64,000 bases of DNA from Thalassovita mediterranea (GCA_019448215.1 CP080408.1:3038001-3102000); one strand, 5' to 3'; positions 42,698-52,498 are shown, counted from the stretch's first letter. The notes: generated from the sequence alone by a model not told the origin. Program-made: numbers and translations.

Positions 42698-43417
42698 ATG
42701 AAACGTCCCGCCGTCCTCTTTGCTTCTGTCGCTATTGCGGCCCTGCCGCTGAGCGCCCTCACCGCGCCGCCAGCCAGCGCCCAGCTGTTCGGCGGAGGGA
42801 TTGTCTACGATCCGGCCAATCACGCTGAAAACATCCTTCAGGCCATCCGCGCCCTGCAGCAAATCAACCAGCAGATCCAGCAGCTCACCCATGAGATCCA
42901 GATGCTGGAGAACATGGCGCGCGATCTCGAAACGCTGCCCGACTCCATTGCCGATGATATCCTGCGCCGTATGCGGCGCATCGATGATCTGATGCGTGAT
43001 GCCGAAGGCATCGGCTACCGCGTCGAGGAGATCGAGCACGAGTATGAAGAGGTGTACCCGGAAGACTATGGCGCCGAGCCGCCGCGTCAGGCCGTCCTCG
43101 TCGAAGAAGCGCGCGCCCGTTGGCTACAGTCCCGCACAGCCTATCGCGAGAGTCTGCAAGTCACAGCCTCAGTCGTCTCATCGGCGCGCGAGGATTCTGA
43201 AAGCCTCGACCGGCTGATCGCGGACAGCCAGTCCGCCGTCGGCAATCTCCAGGTCGCCCAGGCCGGAAACCAGATCGATGCGCTGCAGACCGAACAGCTT
43301 ATGCAGATGGAAGCCATGATGGCGGCCCATTACCGCGCCGAGGCGCTGGAGCGCGCCCGCCAGCTCGTCGAGGCCGAACGTGGCCGCGCCCGCACCCGGG
43401 CCTTCCTCGGAGATTGA
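42698..43417 (+). CDS. trbJ: TrbJ (VirB5-like) periplasmic transfer protein
   Basis: The 239-residue protein has a signal peptide (VAIAALPLSALTAPPASAQL) and long coiled-coil helices starting ILQAIRALQQINQQIQQLTH, as in TrbJ/VirB5 pilus-tip proteins. It follows trbE by 12 bases. No trbK-like lipoprotein gene lies between it and trbL, only 6 bases. Confidence 0.9.
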   Translation: MKRPAVLFASVAIAALPLSALTAPPASAQLFGGGIVYDPANHAENILQAIRALQQINQQIQQLTHEIQMLENMARDLETLPDSIADDILRRMRRIDDLMRDAEGIGYRVEEIEHEYEEVYPEDYGAEPPRQAVLVEEARARWLQSRTAYRESLQVTASVVSSAREDSESLDRLIADSQSAVGNLQVAQAGNQIDALQTEQLMQMEAMMAAHYRAEALERARQLVEAERGRARTRAFLGD

Positions 43418-43423
43418 TGGCCC

Positions 43424-44740
43424 ATGGACGTGATCGACACCTTCCTTGCGACCTTCATCGCCTATATCGACAGCGGGTTCGGCCTGCTGGCGGGCGATGT
43501 CGCATACCTGTCGACCACCCTCATCGCCATCGACATCACGCTGGCGGGCCTGTTCTGGGCCCTCTCTCAGAACACCGACATTATCGCCGGGCTGCTGAAG
43601 AAGGTGCTCTATGTCGGCTTCTTCGCTTTCATCATCGGCAACTTCTCACTCCTCGCCGGGATCGTCTTCGACAGCTTCGCCGAACTTGGGGTGACCGCAG
43701 GCGGCGGCACAATGACCGCCGATGATCTCTTGCGCCCCGGCTTCATCGCCAGTGTCGGCCTCGATGCCGGTCAGCCGCTGCTGGAAGAAATCTCCGACAT
43801 GCTGGGGCCGATTTCCTTCTTCCATAACTTCATCATGATCGCGGTCATGTTCGTCGCCTGGGCGATCATCATGGTCGCCTTCTTCGTTCTGGCCGTTCAG
43901 CTGTTCATCACAATTCTGGAGTTCAAGCTGACGACGCTGGCTGGGTTCGTGCTCGTGCCCTTCGCGCTCTGGAACAAGACGACCTTTCTTGCGGAGCGCG
44001 TCCTCGGCAATGTCATCACCTCCGGCATCAAGCTCATGGTGCTCGCCGTTATCATCGGCATCGGCTCGACGCTGTTCTCATCCGTGACCGACGCGTTCCG
44101 CACCGGCGAGGATGTCACGCTGGCTCAGGTCATGGGCACGGTGCTCGCCGCCATCGTCTTCTTCTGGATGGGCATCTTCGCGCCGGGCATCGCTTCCGGC
44201 CTCATCACTGGCGCACCGCAGCTTGGCGCAGGCTCAGCCGCAGGCGCTGCGGCCGGTGTGGCCGCCGGGACTTACGTTGCCGGCATGGGGGGCCGCGCCG
44301 CCTTCGGCGCTGTCGCGGGCGGTGCGTCTTCAGCCGTCAAGGCGGGCGCCTCGATGGCCGGCGCAGCACGCACCTCCTACACGCTGGGGTCGGTCGCTTC
44401 CGGTGCATCAGGCGCGGCAGGTGTGGCAGCAGGTCTTGCCGGTGTCGCGCGCGCAGGCGGCGATGCGATGCGCCGCGCTGCAAGCCGTCCCGCCCGATCG
44501 ATGCGCGAGGCTTATGCCCGAGGCAGCCAGGGCGCCTGGCGCGCCACGGGCGGGTCTGAAACCGCTTCCATGGAAAGCTCTGCCTCGGGATCATCCTCGT
44601 CCCAAAGCCCCGGCTGGGCGCGGCGCATGCAGACCAGTCAGCGCATGGGCCAGGCTGGTCAGATGGCCGCGCATTCGATCCGCGACGGCGATCGCGGCGC
44701 GTCCGGCGCAAACCCCACTCTCAAAGACAAGGACGACTAG
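43424..44740 (+). CDS. trbL: TrbL (VirB6-like) polytopic inner-membrane protein
   Basis: The 438-residue protein has about six membrane helices up to residue 270, for example STTLIAIDITLAGLFWALS and FIMIAVMFVAWAIIMVAFF, then a long Gly/Ala/Ser-rich, membrane-free C-terminal tail (GSAAGAAAGVAAGTYVAGMG; later MRQ-type charged residues). This hydrophobic core plus low-complexity tail is typical of TrbL. It forms the inner-membrane channel of the mating system. Confidence 0.92.
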   Translation: MDVIDTFLATFIAYIDSGFGLLAGDVAYLSTTLIAIDITLAGLFWALSQNTDIIAGLLKKVLYVGFFAFIIGNFSLLAGIVFDSFAELGVTAGGGTMTADDLLRPGFIASVGLDAGQPLLEEISDMLGPISFFHNFIMIAVMFVAWAIIMVAFFVLAVQLFITILEFKLTTLAGFVLVPFALWNKTTFLAERVLGNVITSGIKLMVLAVIIGIGSTLFSSVTDAFRTGEDVTLAQVMGTVLAAIVFFWMGIFAPGIASGLITGAPQLGAGSAAGAAAGVAAGTYVAGMGGRAAFGAVAGGASSAVKAGASMAGAARTSYTLGSVASGASGAAGVAAGLAGVARAGGDAMRRAASRPARSMREAYARGSQGAWRATGGSETASMESSASGSSSSQSPGWARRMQTSQRMGQAGQMAAHSIRDGDRGASGANPTLKDKDD

Positions 44741-44743
44741 ACG

Positions 44744-45436
44744 ATGGCCTTCAAGCGATCTTCCTCCAGCTATGGACCAAGCCCGTTTCCCGAAACGCCT
44801 TTTCAGAAGGCGGGTCAAATCTGGGACGACCGCATCGGTTCGGCCCGCGTGCAGGCGAAGAACTGGCGGCTCATGGCCCTTGGATGCCTCGGGCTTTGCT
44901 TCGTCACGTCCGGCGCACTGGTCTGGCGGAGCATGCAGTCGACGGTCACGCCCTATGTGGTCGAGGTCGATGAGACCGGCGCCGCGCGGGCCGTCGCTCC
45001 GGTAACGGAACGCTACACGCCCACAGATGCACAGATCGCCCATCACCTGGCGAACTTCATCACCCATGTCCGTGGCCTCAGCGTCGATCCCGTCGTCGTG
45101 CGCGAGAACTGGCTGCGCGCCTATGACTTCGTGACGGACCGCGCGGCCACCACGCTCAACGAATACGCCTCGGCCAATGATCCCTTTGCGGATGTGGGGC
45201 GCAAATCCCGCACCGTGGATGTGGTCAGCGTCGTGCGCGTCTCCGATGACAGTTTTCAGGCACGCTGGATCGAGAAGACCTATGAGAATGGCGCGCTGGT
45301 CCGGGCGCAGCGGTTCACCGGCAATTTCACGCTCATCACCCAGCCGCCGACCGACGCAGAGACCCTGCGCGCCAATCCGCTCGGCCTTTATGTCCATGCC
45401 CTGAACTGGGGTCAGGACCTTGTCACAGGAGAATGA
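44744..45436 (+). CDS. trbF: TrbF (VirB8-like) bitopic transfer protein
   Basis: The 230-residue protein has a cytoplasmic N-terminus (SPFPETPFQKAGQIWDDRIG), one membrane helix (LMALGCLGLCFVTSGALVW) and a periplasmic NTF2-like domain with YVVEVDETGAARAVAPVTER and HALNWGQDLV near the end. TrbF is the assembly scaffold. It follows trbL by 3 bases and its stop overlaps the upstream alternative trbG start. Confidence 0.92.
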   Translation: MAFKRSSSSYGPSPFPETPFQKAGQIWDDRIGSARVQAKNWRLMALGCLGLCFVTSGALVWRSMQSTVTPYVVEVDETGAARAVAPVTERYTPTDAQIAHHLANFITHVRGLSVDPVVVRENWLRAYDFVTDRAATTLNEYASANDPFADVGRKSRTVDVVSVVRVSDDSFQARWIEKTYENGALVRAQRFTGNFTLITQPPTDAETLRANPLGLYVHALNWGQDLVTGE

Positions 45437-45441
45437 TCCCC

Positions 45442-46479
45442 ATGCTTCGTTTTATCCTCGCCACTTCGGCCCTCGCACTTACCACGGCCTGCGCCACGAC
45501 TGAGCTCGAACCGATTGACGACAGCGCCTTTGTCGCGGCCACGCCCGTCGAAGATCGCGCCGACTATCCTGTCGAGATCGTGGAAACCGCCGTTCCGCTG
45601 CCGCTGCCCGGTCAGATGATGCCGGTCGGCGCAACAGTTACCACCAATGCCGATGGCAGCGTGACCCGGACCTTTACAAGAACGGTCAGCACGCCAACCG
45701 TCTCACCGGCTGAAGCTATCCAGCAGGGCCGCACCAGTGCCCTGATCGAGCCCTCGGTCGATGGCTATGTGAACGCGATCCAGGTCTATCCCTATACAGA
45801 AGGCGCGCTTTACCGGCTCTACGCAAGCCCCGGCCAGGTCAGCGATATTGCCCTCCAGTCGGGCGAAGAGCTGGTCTCGGTATCGGCGGGCGACACGGTC
45901 CGCTGGGTGGTCGGCGACACGGTTTCGGGCTCCGGCGCGACCGCCCGCGCCCATGTGCTGGTCAAGCCGATCAGCTCCGGCATCCGCACAAACCTGATGA
46001 TCGCCACCGACCGGCGCACCTATCACCTCGAACTCGAAAGTACGGATGGCGGATACATGGCCGCGCTCTCCTGGCGTTATCCCGCAGACGAGCTGGCGGG
46101 CCTCACCGCCCGCAATGAGCGCGCAATCGCGCGGGACGCGGGCAGCATTGAGCGCGGCCTGGCGCTTGAAGGCCTGAACTTCGATTACCGCATGACCGGC
46201 GACAGCCCGGACTGGAAGCCCGTGCGCGTGTTCGATGATGGCCGCCAGGTGTTCATCCAGATGCCGGAGTCCATCGCCACGACCGACATGCCGCCACTCT
46301 TCGTGCTCGGCGCGGATGGCGACGCCGAACTCGTGAACTACCGCGTACGCGGCAATTATTATGTCGTCGACCGGCTGTTCCGCGCGGCGGAACTGCGGCT
46401 TGGCGAGCGGAACCAGACCATTGTCCGCATCTCCAGGAACGAGCGCCGCTCGCCGCTCGCTGGCCTGTTCGGGAACTGA
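45442..46479 (+). CDS. trbG: TrbG (VirB9-like) outer-membrane complex protein
   Basis: The 345-residue protein starts MLRFILATSALALTTACATT, a lipoprotein-like signal, and carries the VirB9 C-terminal domain (RVFDDGRQVFIQMPESIAT, then VNYRVRGNYYVVDRLFRAAE and LRLGERNQTIVRI). ATG 45442 with GGAGA 10 bases upstream is preferred to the ATG three codons earlier, which overlaps the trbF stop. It pairs with TrbI in the outer-membrane core complex. Confidence 0.9.
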   Translation: MLRFILATSALALTTACATTELEPIDDSAFVAATPVEDRADYPVEIVETAVPLPLPGQMMPVGATVTTNADGSVTRTFTRTVSTPTVSPAEAIQQGRTSALIEPSVDGYVNAIQVYPYTEGALYRLYASPGQVSDIALQSGEELVSVSAGDTVRWVVGDTVSGSGATARAHVLVKPISSGIRTNLMIATDRRTYHLELESTDGGYMAALSWRYPADELAGLTARNERAIARDAGSIERGLALEGLNFDYRMTGDSPDWKPVRVFDDGRQVFIQMPESIATTDMPPLFVLGADGDAELVNYRVRGNYYVVDRLFRAAELRLGERNQTIVRISRNERRSPLAGLFGN

Positions 46480-46483
46480 GCCG

Positions 46484-47761
46484 ATGTCCGAGCCCATTCC
46501 CTTTGACGAGCATGCCGAGCGGCTGAAGATCCGATCCAGCCCGAAGCCGGTCACGCGGATCAACCGCAAGGTCCTGATGGCCGGCGCAGGTCTTGGCGTG
46601 CTCGCCCTGTTCGCGGCGATGAGTATAGCCCTCAAGCCGCCGACCGCCGTCGATCCGGATGCCCGCCGCGAGCTCTACAACACGACCAACACAAGAAAGC
46701 CCGAAGGCCTCTCCACGCTTCCAGCAAGCTACAGTGACCTGAGGTCCGAACCCGAACCTGTCACCCGACTAGGTCCACCGCTTTCCGGCGATCTCGGCGC
46801 AACCATGTTGCGGGCCGAGCGAGAGCTGGGCATCGAGCCGGAATATGTGAGCCGGTTCGAGGATGACTTCCGCCCGAACCCGGCGGACGAAGCTGAACGC
46901 GCCCGGCGCATGCGCGAGGCAGCGCTTGCAGACGAAGCGGCCCGCGCACCGGTCTTTTTCCGGCTTGAGTCTGAAACAGGAGGTCAGTCCGTATCTGCCT
47001 CCGACCCCGCGTGGCGCGATCCTTCAGGCGACCTCAGATCCGAACTCCTGGCGCTCGCCGCGTTGCCGCAGGGTGCGCCGTCGGGATTCGGCCAACCTTC
47101 AGACACGAATCTCCAGTCCCGCAAACTGGCCTTCGCCAGGGAGGGTACGGATAGCGACATCTACAATCTGCATGGGGTCGAAGACCCGGCCTCGCCGTAT
47201 CAGGTCATGGCCGGCACGCTGATCCCGGCCTCGCTGGTGACCGGCATCAACTCGGACCTTCCTGGCACGATCGTCGCGCAGGTGACCCAGCCCGTCTATG
47301 ACACGGTCACAGGCCAGTATCTCCTTATCCCGCAGGGCTCACGCCTCATCGGACGCTACCAGTCCGAAGTCTCGTTCGGTCAGGACCGCGCCCTGGTGAC
47401 CTGGGACCGGATCATCTTCCCGGACGGCTCGTCCATTGTCATCTCCGCACCCGGCTCGGACGCGCAGGGCTTTGCCGGTCTCTCTGACCGGACCGACCAT
47501 CACTGGGACCGCGTGTTCATCGCGGCAGGCCTCGCGACAATCCTCGGTGTCGGCGCAGAGCTTGGCGCAGACGGTGACGGCGATCTCGAGCGCGCCATCC
47601 GGCGCGGCACCACCGACACAGTGAACCAGGCAGGTCAACGCGTGGTCGAGCGCAACCTTGGCATCCAGCCGACGATCCGTGTGCGGCCCGGCTGGCCGGT
47701 ACGCGTGGTCGTCACCCGCGATCTCATCCTCAGACCCCATCCCCAAGGAGCCACACGATGA
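46484..47761 (+). CDS. trbI: TrbI (VirB10-like) transfer channel protein
   Basis: The 425-residue protein has a cytoplasmic N-terminus, a membrane helix (VLMAGAGLGVLALFAAMSIA), a Pro/Arg-rich linker and the C-terminal TrbI/VirB10 barrel domain: YQVMAGTLIPASLVTGINSD (about residue 240), YDTVTGQYLLIPQGSRLIGR and IIFPDGSSIVI. It spans both membranes. The ATG at 46484 is 4 bases after the trbG stop. Confidence 0.93.
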   Translation: MSEPIPFDEHAERLKIRSSPKPVTRINRKVLMAGAGLGVLALFAAMSIALKPPTAVDPDARRELYNTTNTRKPEGLSTLPASYSDLRSEPEPVTRLGPPLSGDLGATMLRAERELGIEPEYVSRFEDDFRPNPADEAERARRMREAALADEAARAPVFFRLESETGGQSVSASDPAWRDPSGDLRSELLALAALPQGAPSGFGQPSDTNLQSRKLAFAREGTDSDIYNLHGVEDPASPYQVMAGTLIPASLVTGINSDLPGTIVAQVTQPVYDTVTGQYLLIPQGSRLIGRYQSEVSFGQDRALVTWDRIIFPDGSSIVISAPGSDAQGFAGLSDRTDHHWDRVFIAAGLATILGVGAELGADGDGDLERAIRRGTTDTVNQAGQRVVERNLGIQPTIRVRPGWPVRVVVTRDLILRPHPQGATR

Positions 47762-47994
47762 CCCTTCGCCTCGATCGCCTTCCCGACCGCACACCGGTGC
47801 GCATGAGTCTTTCGGTCGATCCGGACCTCGCCAGCGCGCTCAGCGATTACGCCGAAATTTACCGCCAGACCTATGGCGCGGAGGAAAAGCCCGAAACGCT
47901 GATCCCGGCCATGATCGAAAGTTTCCTGGCATCAGATGCCGGGTTCAAGCGGGCGCGCCGCGCCCTTCACGACAATGCCAGCAAAGGAGACTGA
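47758..47994 (+). CDS. DUF2274 domain protein
   Basis: The 78-residue protein matches the DUF2274 family that follows trbI in Tn4371-like elements: RLPDRTPVRMSLSVDPDLAS, LSDYAEIYRQTYG, then ETLIPAMIESFLASD. It is helical with a ribbon-helix-helix-like look (MSLSVDPDLASALSDYA), but a DNA-binding role is not established. Start overlaps trbI by 4 bases. Confidence 0.88.
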   Translation: MTLRLDRLPDRTPVRMSLSVDPDLASALSDYAEIYRQTYGAEEKPETLIPAMIESFLASDAGFKRARRALHDNASKGD

Positions 47995-48000
47995 AGCCCA

Positions 48001-48314
48001 TGGCACAGATCGGCACGTTCACCCTGAAGGATGGCAGCTATACCGGCACCATCCGTACCATGACCATCAACGTCAAAGCCCAGCTTGTTCCCAATACGGA
48101 CAAGGCCTCAGACGGCGCGCCCGACTTCCGGCTCTATGCCGGCGGGGCCGAACTCGGCGCAGCCTGGCGTCAGGAAAGCAAGCAAGGCGAAACGCCGTAT
48201 CTTGCCGTCAAGCTCGACGATCCGAGCTTCGCAGGCCCCATGCGCGCAGCCTTCTTCGAGAACGAGAAGGACGGCACCGGCGTCATGGTCTGGAACCGGG
48301 CAAAGACGGGATAA
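48001..48314 (+). CDS. DUF736 domain protein (second copy)
   Basis: The 104-residue protein has the DUF736 signatures IGTFTLKDGSYTGTIRTMTI near the start, GAPDFRLYAGGAELGAAW and the C-terminal GTGVMVWNRAKTG. It shares the family pattern but little direct identity with the copy at 26211-26534 (for example PDYRIFAGETSTEIGGGW there). It follows DUF2274 by 6 bases and is probably in the trb transcript. Confidence 0.88.
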
Positions 48315-48326
48315 TCGGAGTGCGTC

Positions 48327-48677
48327 ATGTTGCATCGCGTAAAGGAGGGCGGGCGCACAGGGCTTAAGGATTTCGCGCGGGACCTGAACCCGCCCCCAAA
48401 GGCCCCTGCCCCCGTCACGTCAACCGATCCTGAACGGATCACGCCTGCGGATATTTTCCGGCGACGAACCGTCAGGCGGCCGGAACTCCGCAAGCTCGTG
48501 CCGCTCTCCGACACGACAATCTACGAACTCGAACAGAAGGGCGAGTTCCCACAGCGCTTCTACCTCACGCCCCGTTGCGTCGTGTGGCCCCTCGCCGAAG
48601 TGCTGGAGTGGATCGACGCCCAACGGCGCAAGGGCCGAGATGGCTGCGGGCCTCATCCGGATTATCGGATGCGGTGA
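48327..48677 (+). CDS. AlpA-like DNA-binding protein
   Basis: The 116-residue protein has a disordered Pro/Lys-rich N-terminus and a C-terminal AlpA/MerR-type winged helix: LVPLSDTTIYELEQKGEFPQ, then RCVVWPLAEVLEWIDAQRRK. AlpA-like genes occur as regulators or excision factors in prophages and ICEs. It ends the plus-strand core, 10 bases from the convergent nuclease gene of island B. It is a candidate excisionase, along with the HTH protein at 25810. Confidence 0.8.
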   Translation: MLHRVKEGGRTGLKDFARDLNPPPKAPAPVTSTDPERITPADIFRRRTVRRPELRKLVPLSDTTIYELEQKGEFPQRFYLTPRCVVWPLAEVLEWIDAQRRKGRDGCGPHPDYRMR

Positions 48678-48686
48678 ATATGAGGG

Positions 48687-49394
48687 CTACGCTGCGGACG
48701 TTTTCCGGGTAGTCGTCGGATACCCGAACGGCAGAAAAAAGTGGGCAACACGTATATGTCCATGAGTAGGTGCTAAAGAGGGGTCTCTCTCATGCTCTGT
48801 GTCAAAGTCGGCGGCGTTGAACAAAGCGGATGGTTGGGTAATGGCTGAGCCATCTGCAGCTGGCCGGAGCTTGAGTTCGGCCACCATTTCTTCCTGACCT
48901 AGCATTTCCCGAATGGGGGGAACTACATCCGGCTCAGGATCAAGAAGAACACCGACCATGGCAGCAGCTGCCTGACGCCGACTATAAATTCCAGTGACAA
49001 AACGAGCTAAGCCATTCTCGCGCACATAGTGGTCTCGATGGCGCTTCTGTCTTCCCAAGCGCTTGAATTCGAAGACGAACTTTAAGCCCTGGGCGGAATC
49101 GTTCCAGCCATAGACAATATCAGTTCGGCGTTCTTCGATCATTTCGCCCGTCGCCGGATCTATCTCGCCAATGATATCCTCAGCCGCCCACATTCCGAGC
49201 AGGCCACGCTCCCGCGCAGTGTAATTTTCTATGTAGACCTTTAGTCGCTTCGTTAGCGCTGCTTCATTAGTTTTGGGGTTGAAGTCAGGCCGTGGCCGTT
49301 CAGCCAACTCGTTCCATGCTTGGCAAAGTGCTTCAACGGCTTCGGTCGCTGGCTGAATGGGGAATGCCGCAAACCAATCGTCAGCTACTGTCAC
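48687..49394 (-). CDS. PD-(D/E)xK-like nuclease of island B
   Basis: The 235-residue protein contains an apparent nuclease core: an Asp in RRTDIVYGWND (about residue 93), then VFEFKRLGRQ (Glu-x-Lys, about residue 107), with preceding AEDIIGEIDPATGEMIEERR. This D...ExK arrangement with beta-strand spacing is that of restriction-endonuclease-like folds, and REase-type DxDDxxxFK exceptions are not needed. No named family is recognised. Its start overlaps the methyltransferase stop by 4 bases (ATGA), making a coupled pair. It is probably the cutting or accessory subunit; substrate unknown. Confidence 0.72.
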   Translation of the reverse strand: MTVADDWFAAFPIQPATEAVEALCQAWNELAERPRPDFNPKTNEAALTKRLKVYIENYTARERGLLGMWAAEDIIGEIDPATGEMIEERRTDIVYGWNDSAQGLKFVFEFKRLGRQKRHRDHYVRENGLARFVTGIYSRRQAAAAMVGVLLDPEPDVVPPIREMLGQEEMVAELKLRPAADGSAITQPSALFNAADFDTEHERDPSLAPTHGHIRVAHFFLPFGYPTTTRKTSAA

Positions 49395-52300
49395 GCGGAC
49401 ACTCCCCGTTTTCCGGATGCAGCGCGGGCTTGTACTGTCCTTACAATTTGTTCCGCATCACGAAGTGCTTGCCGTATGGTCCAGTTGCGTTTGGTAAGCG
49501 GTCGCACGAGGTAAAGCGATTGATCGATCCAGATATGGGCATCTGGGACCAGCGTCAGGGAATCTCCTAGAGGAATGGCTCTCAGACCTGAAATGCGTAA
49601 TTGCTCGAGCGTTTGCAGGACAAGCGCATCGCTTACTTGCGTCTCCACGACGGGCGCCGAGGTAGGCTTGTCTTTGTATGAGATGCGAACGATTCCAGAT
49701 GGACCAGCTCGCCTAGGATCGCTGGTTACCACATCGACGTGGAAGCGTCCCTTGCCATGCGTTTTGGCTCGCCAATCCGTAAGTGATGTTGCAAGTGCAC
49801 GAGCATAAGTCTTGAAGTCTCTGCGCTGAGCAGTGTGCTGTGCTGGTGTGTCGAGGCTCTTGAAACCACGTGGTCGGATGGACGGCATGAAAACATCGAC
49901 TGTTTCACGGACAAGCTTCTGCTCCTCGGGGCCAAGGCCAAAATAGGAAAATACTGCCCGATCCAGCTCCGGCCTCAATTCTTCATAGCGCGCGCTTTGT
50001 TCAAGTTCGGGGAGTTCGGTGATTTCGGACACATGGCGAGAGACGCTCGACAGCGCTTCGGCTGCAACTGCCCCGTCGGGAGCATTCTCCGGCATAAAGA
50101 ACGGAAACGTCTCGACGTCCTTGAGGTGGACACCATTGCGTTCGCACAGCATCTTCCAGCCACGCATCATCAGGAAGTAGCGCGCAAGACTTGAGCGTAG
50201 ATACACGGCAACGAAGCTAAGAAGTTCAGCGTCCTCCTTCGGTCCTGAGATCACGCCAATGCTGTGGGTAAAAGATGCGGGTCCATCATAGTAGACCGCT
50301 CGGACATTCAACTGCTTCCTAGAAAACCCATCCGGGAACAAAACGCGCGGGCCATCGAATACACTCAGCACCGCCTCGTTTAGACCGACAACAGTATCCT
50401 GGCCCTTTGGCCACGATGTAAGTAAGTCTGAGTGCAAGACAGGCGAACCAGCGCTTAGCGCAGCTATCGGTATGAACGGCTTGTCGCGGAGCGGTCCGGC
50501 GTTGACCGGCTCGCGACTCCTGTCGTTCAGATGGATCCCCTTTCGGTATATCCAGCGACGATATTCGTGGGGTCCGCGCCAGAAATCAGAAAATGTGCCG
50601 TGTGCGGACAGACGCGCCCAAATTGAAAGGTCGTTTGCATCGCCCCACATCATAGTCACGAGAAGTTGGGGGTCTTCCGCCACTGAGCGCGTTTGAAGAT
50701 GATGTTTGTCGGCGGATTGCATTGTCAGCCGGCCAAGAGCAAGACTCATATCTGCTTTAGGCACGCAGTATTCGAAAGTCTCATCGAAGGGGATTCTGCT
50801 CGGAAGCCGTTCTGGCCGTACAATGCCAAGGAAGACATGACAGGTATTCTCTGCAGTAGGGAAAAGAAGCCCCTGGAGATCACCAAAATTGATCAATCGT
50901 GACGGCTGATACTGTTCTAGCAGATGCGAAACGAACCCCGCACTGGACGGTCCGAGAAACTGCCCGATTGGCAAGATGAGACAGATTTGTCCCCCCGCCT
51001 GCAGAAAGTCTATCGCGCGCAACGCATACGCGCCGGCTATCTGGCGGCGCACAAATGGAGCTTCGGCACGTTCTGCCCAAGCGTCTGCGCTCGTCTTAGA
51101 GGAGCCTTCAGGTTCGGCCCATGGTGGATTCGAGATAATGAGCGAGAAGCGCTTACCGCTGAAAGCATGATCATCGCGGAAAAAGTCTGCTGCGTGCTCA
51201 CCATAGGTTAGGTTTGAGCCGTTCAATGACGGCAGTTTTGTCCCCTCTCGTTCCTGCGCTTCCATGATGTCGGCAGGATTTAGGCCTTCCAGGAGCGACA
51301 AATAGAGACTGAACGCTGTGACACGGCAGGCCATAAAATTGATGTCGCCGCCAAAAATATGACCTCGGAGCAGGTCTGCGCGTTCGCGGAAACTCAGTTG
51401 GCGCCCTTCCCGTGCTTCTGACAGCGCGATCAGCCGACGATAGGCCGTGGTCAGGAGGATGCCGGAGCCGCACGCACCGTCAAAAATCGTTTCAGAGAGT
51501 GGGTCGGATGAATTCGTGAACGCCTGGTCGACCGCGAGCATAGCAAGGTGACGTGGCGTGTAATACGCGCCGTCCTTCGCCTGCTGTTCATCCGATAAGA
51601 AAGACTCGTAGAGACCAGAAAGTAACTCGACCGGAATATAACTAAAATCGTAGTTCCAAAAATCACCTTGGCCGGTTCGCATATCAGTCCGCTGTAGAAA
51701 GCGATTGATCAGGTTGAAGCCGTTATCCGTGAGTTTGGTCCAGGGATCGTGGCGATCATCCCCCATGAAGTCGCCATTGAAATCCAATCGAAGTGCGTCA
51801 ATCAGTCTTCTGAGTCCAGCCCGATCTTTCTCGTCGATCAGATGATGGAGTTGAGAGACTTGCCGGCGATCGCGGTAAGTGGCGCCGACAATCTCGCGAT
51901 GTTCCAAATAGGAGAGGAACAGAATCTGGCCCATAAGCAGCTCGGCCAGATGACGGCGATCGTGATCCTTCGATGCTCCCGAGAGTCCCTGATCGGCAAG
52001 CTGTGAGACGACAGCGGAGAGGTTCGCGAGCAACTTTCGGTCGACTCGCGCCTTTACATCGAACCAGTTGGGAACGCGCCGGGAGACATTGGCAGAGGCT
52101 ATGTCGAGCGCAGAGAAAGGACCGTCCGGTCGGGCGTCATCAAGGATAAGCTGTTGGCCTGCGTTGCGCAGCTTTCGGGCAGGCACAGCTAGGGCCGTGT
52201 CGCCTTTAATTTCAATAACTATAGTAGCAAGATTTTGATTCCAGACACGTTTGCGGATTTCGTCGAGCGCTTGAGACGAAAGAGGATCTCCATCATCTCC

Positions 52301-52498
52301 TACGAACACGACTGTAGGCACCCCCTCCACGTCAAAGACGGCGTGAGCACGTATTGGGCCTTCCGGTCTCAGGAGGGTCTTGAGTTCAAGTGCATATGGA
52401 TGAGTTTCGGGAACGTCATCGCCGCGACGATGCAAGACGGCAGGTTCAGCATTGTAGCCGAGCCTATCTAGCCAATTCTGCATCGATTCCGCGCTCAT
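49391..52498 (-). CDS. N6-adenine DNA methyltransferase of island B
   Basis: The 1035-residue protein has motif I FDGACGSGILLTTAYRRL (residues about 339-356) and motif IV IISNPPWAEP (about 455-464), so it is an N6-adenine methyltransferase with the less usual NPPW. Residues 1-135 carry an extra domain (HAVFDVEGVPTVVFVGDDGD, then WNQNLATIVIEIKGDTALAV) that resembles N-terminal modules of other large methylase proteins; a nuclease function for it is not clear. The region 600-1000 is probably target recognition. No HsdS, helicase or PglZ gene is nearby. It is coupled to the nuclease gene at 48687 and preceded by the regulator gene at 52602. Confidence 0.88.
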   Translation of the reverse strand: MSAESMQNWLDRLGYNAEPAVLHRRGDDVPETHPYALELKTLLRPEGPIRAHAVFDVEGVPTVVFVGDDGDPLSSQALDEIRKRVWNQNLATIVIEIKGDTALAVPARKLRNAGQQLILDDARPDGPFSALDIASANVSRRVPNWFDVKARVDRKLLANLSAVVSQLADQGLSGASKDHDRRHLAELLMGQILFLSYLEHREIVGATYRDRRQVSQLHHLIDEKDRAGLRRLIDALRLDFNGDFMGDDRHDPWTKLTDNGFNLINRFLQRTDMRTGQGDFWNYDFSYIPVELLSGLYESFLSDEQQAKDGAYYTPRHLAMLAVDQAFTNSSDPLSETIFDGACGSGILLTTAYRRLIALSEAREGRQLSFRERADLLRGHIFGGDINFMACRVTAFSLYLSLLEGLNPADIMEAQEREGTKLPSLNGSNLTYGEHAADFFRDDHAFSGKRFSLIISNPPWAEPEGSSKTSADAWAERAEAPFVRRQIAGAYALRAIDFLQAGGQICLILPIGQFLGPSSAGFVSHLLEQYQPSRLINFGDLQGLLFPTAENTCHVFLGIVRPERLPSRIPFDETFEYCVPKADMSLALGRLTMQSADKHHLQTRSVAEDPQLLVTMMWGDANDLSIWARLSAHGTFSDFWRGPHEYRRWIYRKGIHLNDRSREPVNAGPLRDKPFIPIAALSAGSPVLHSDLLTSWPKGQDTVVGLNEAVLSVFDGPRVLFPDGFSRKQLNVRAVYYDGPASFTHSIGVISGPKEDAELLSFVAVYLRSSLARYFLMMRGWKMLCERNGVHLKDVETFPFFMPENAPDGAVAAEALSSVSRHVSEITELPELEQSARYEELRPELDRAVFSYFGLGPEEQKLVRETVDVFMPSIRPRGFKSLDTPAQHTAQRRDFKTYARALATSLTDWRAKTHGKGRFHVDVVTSDPRRAGPSGIVRISYKDKPTSAPVVETQVSDALVLQTLEQLRISGLRAIPLGDSLTLVPDAHIWIDQSLYLVRPLTKRNWTIRQALRDAEQIVRTVQARAASGKRGVSA

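Noticed and set aside
48687-52498. Type I restriction-modification system
   Set aside because: There is no HsdS or HsdR-like helicase-nuclease; the two large genes are a methylase and a short nuclease-like protein.
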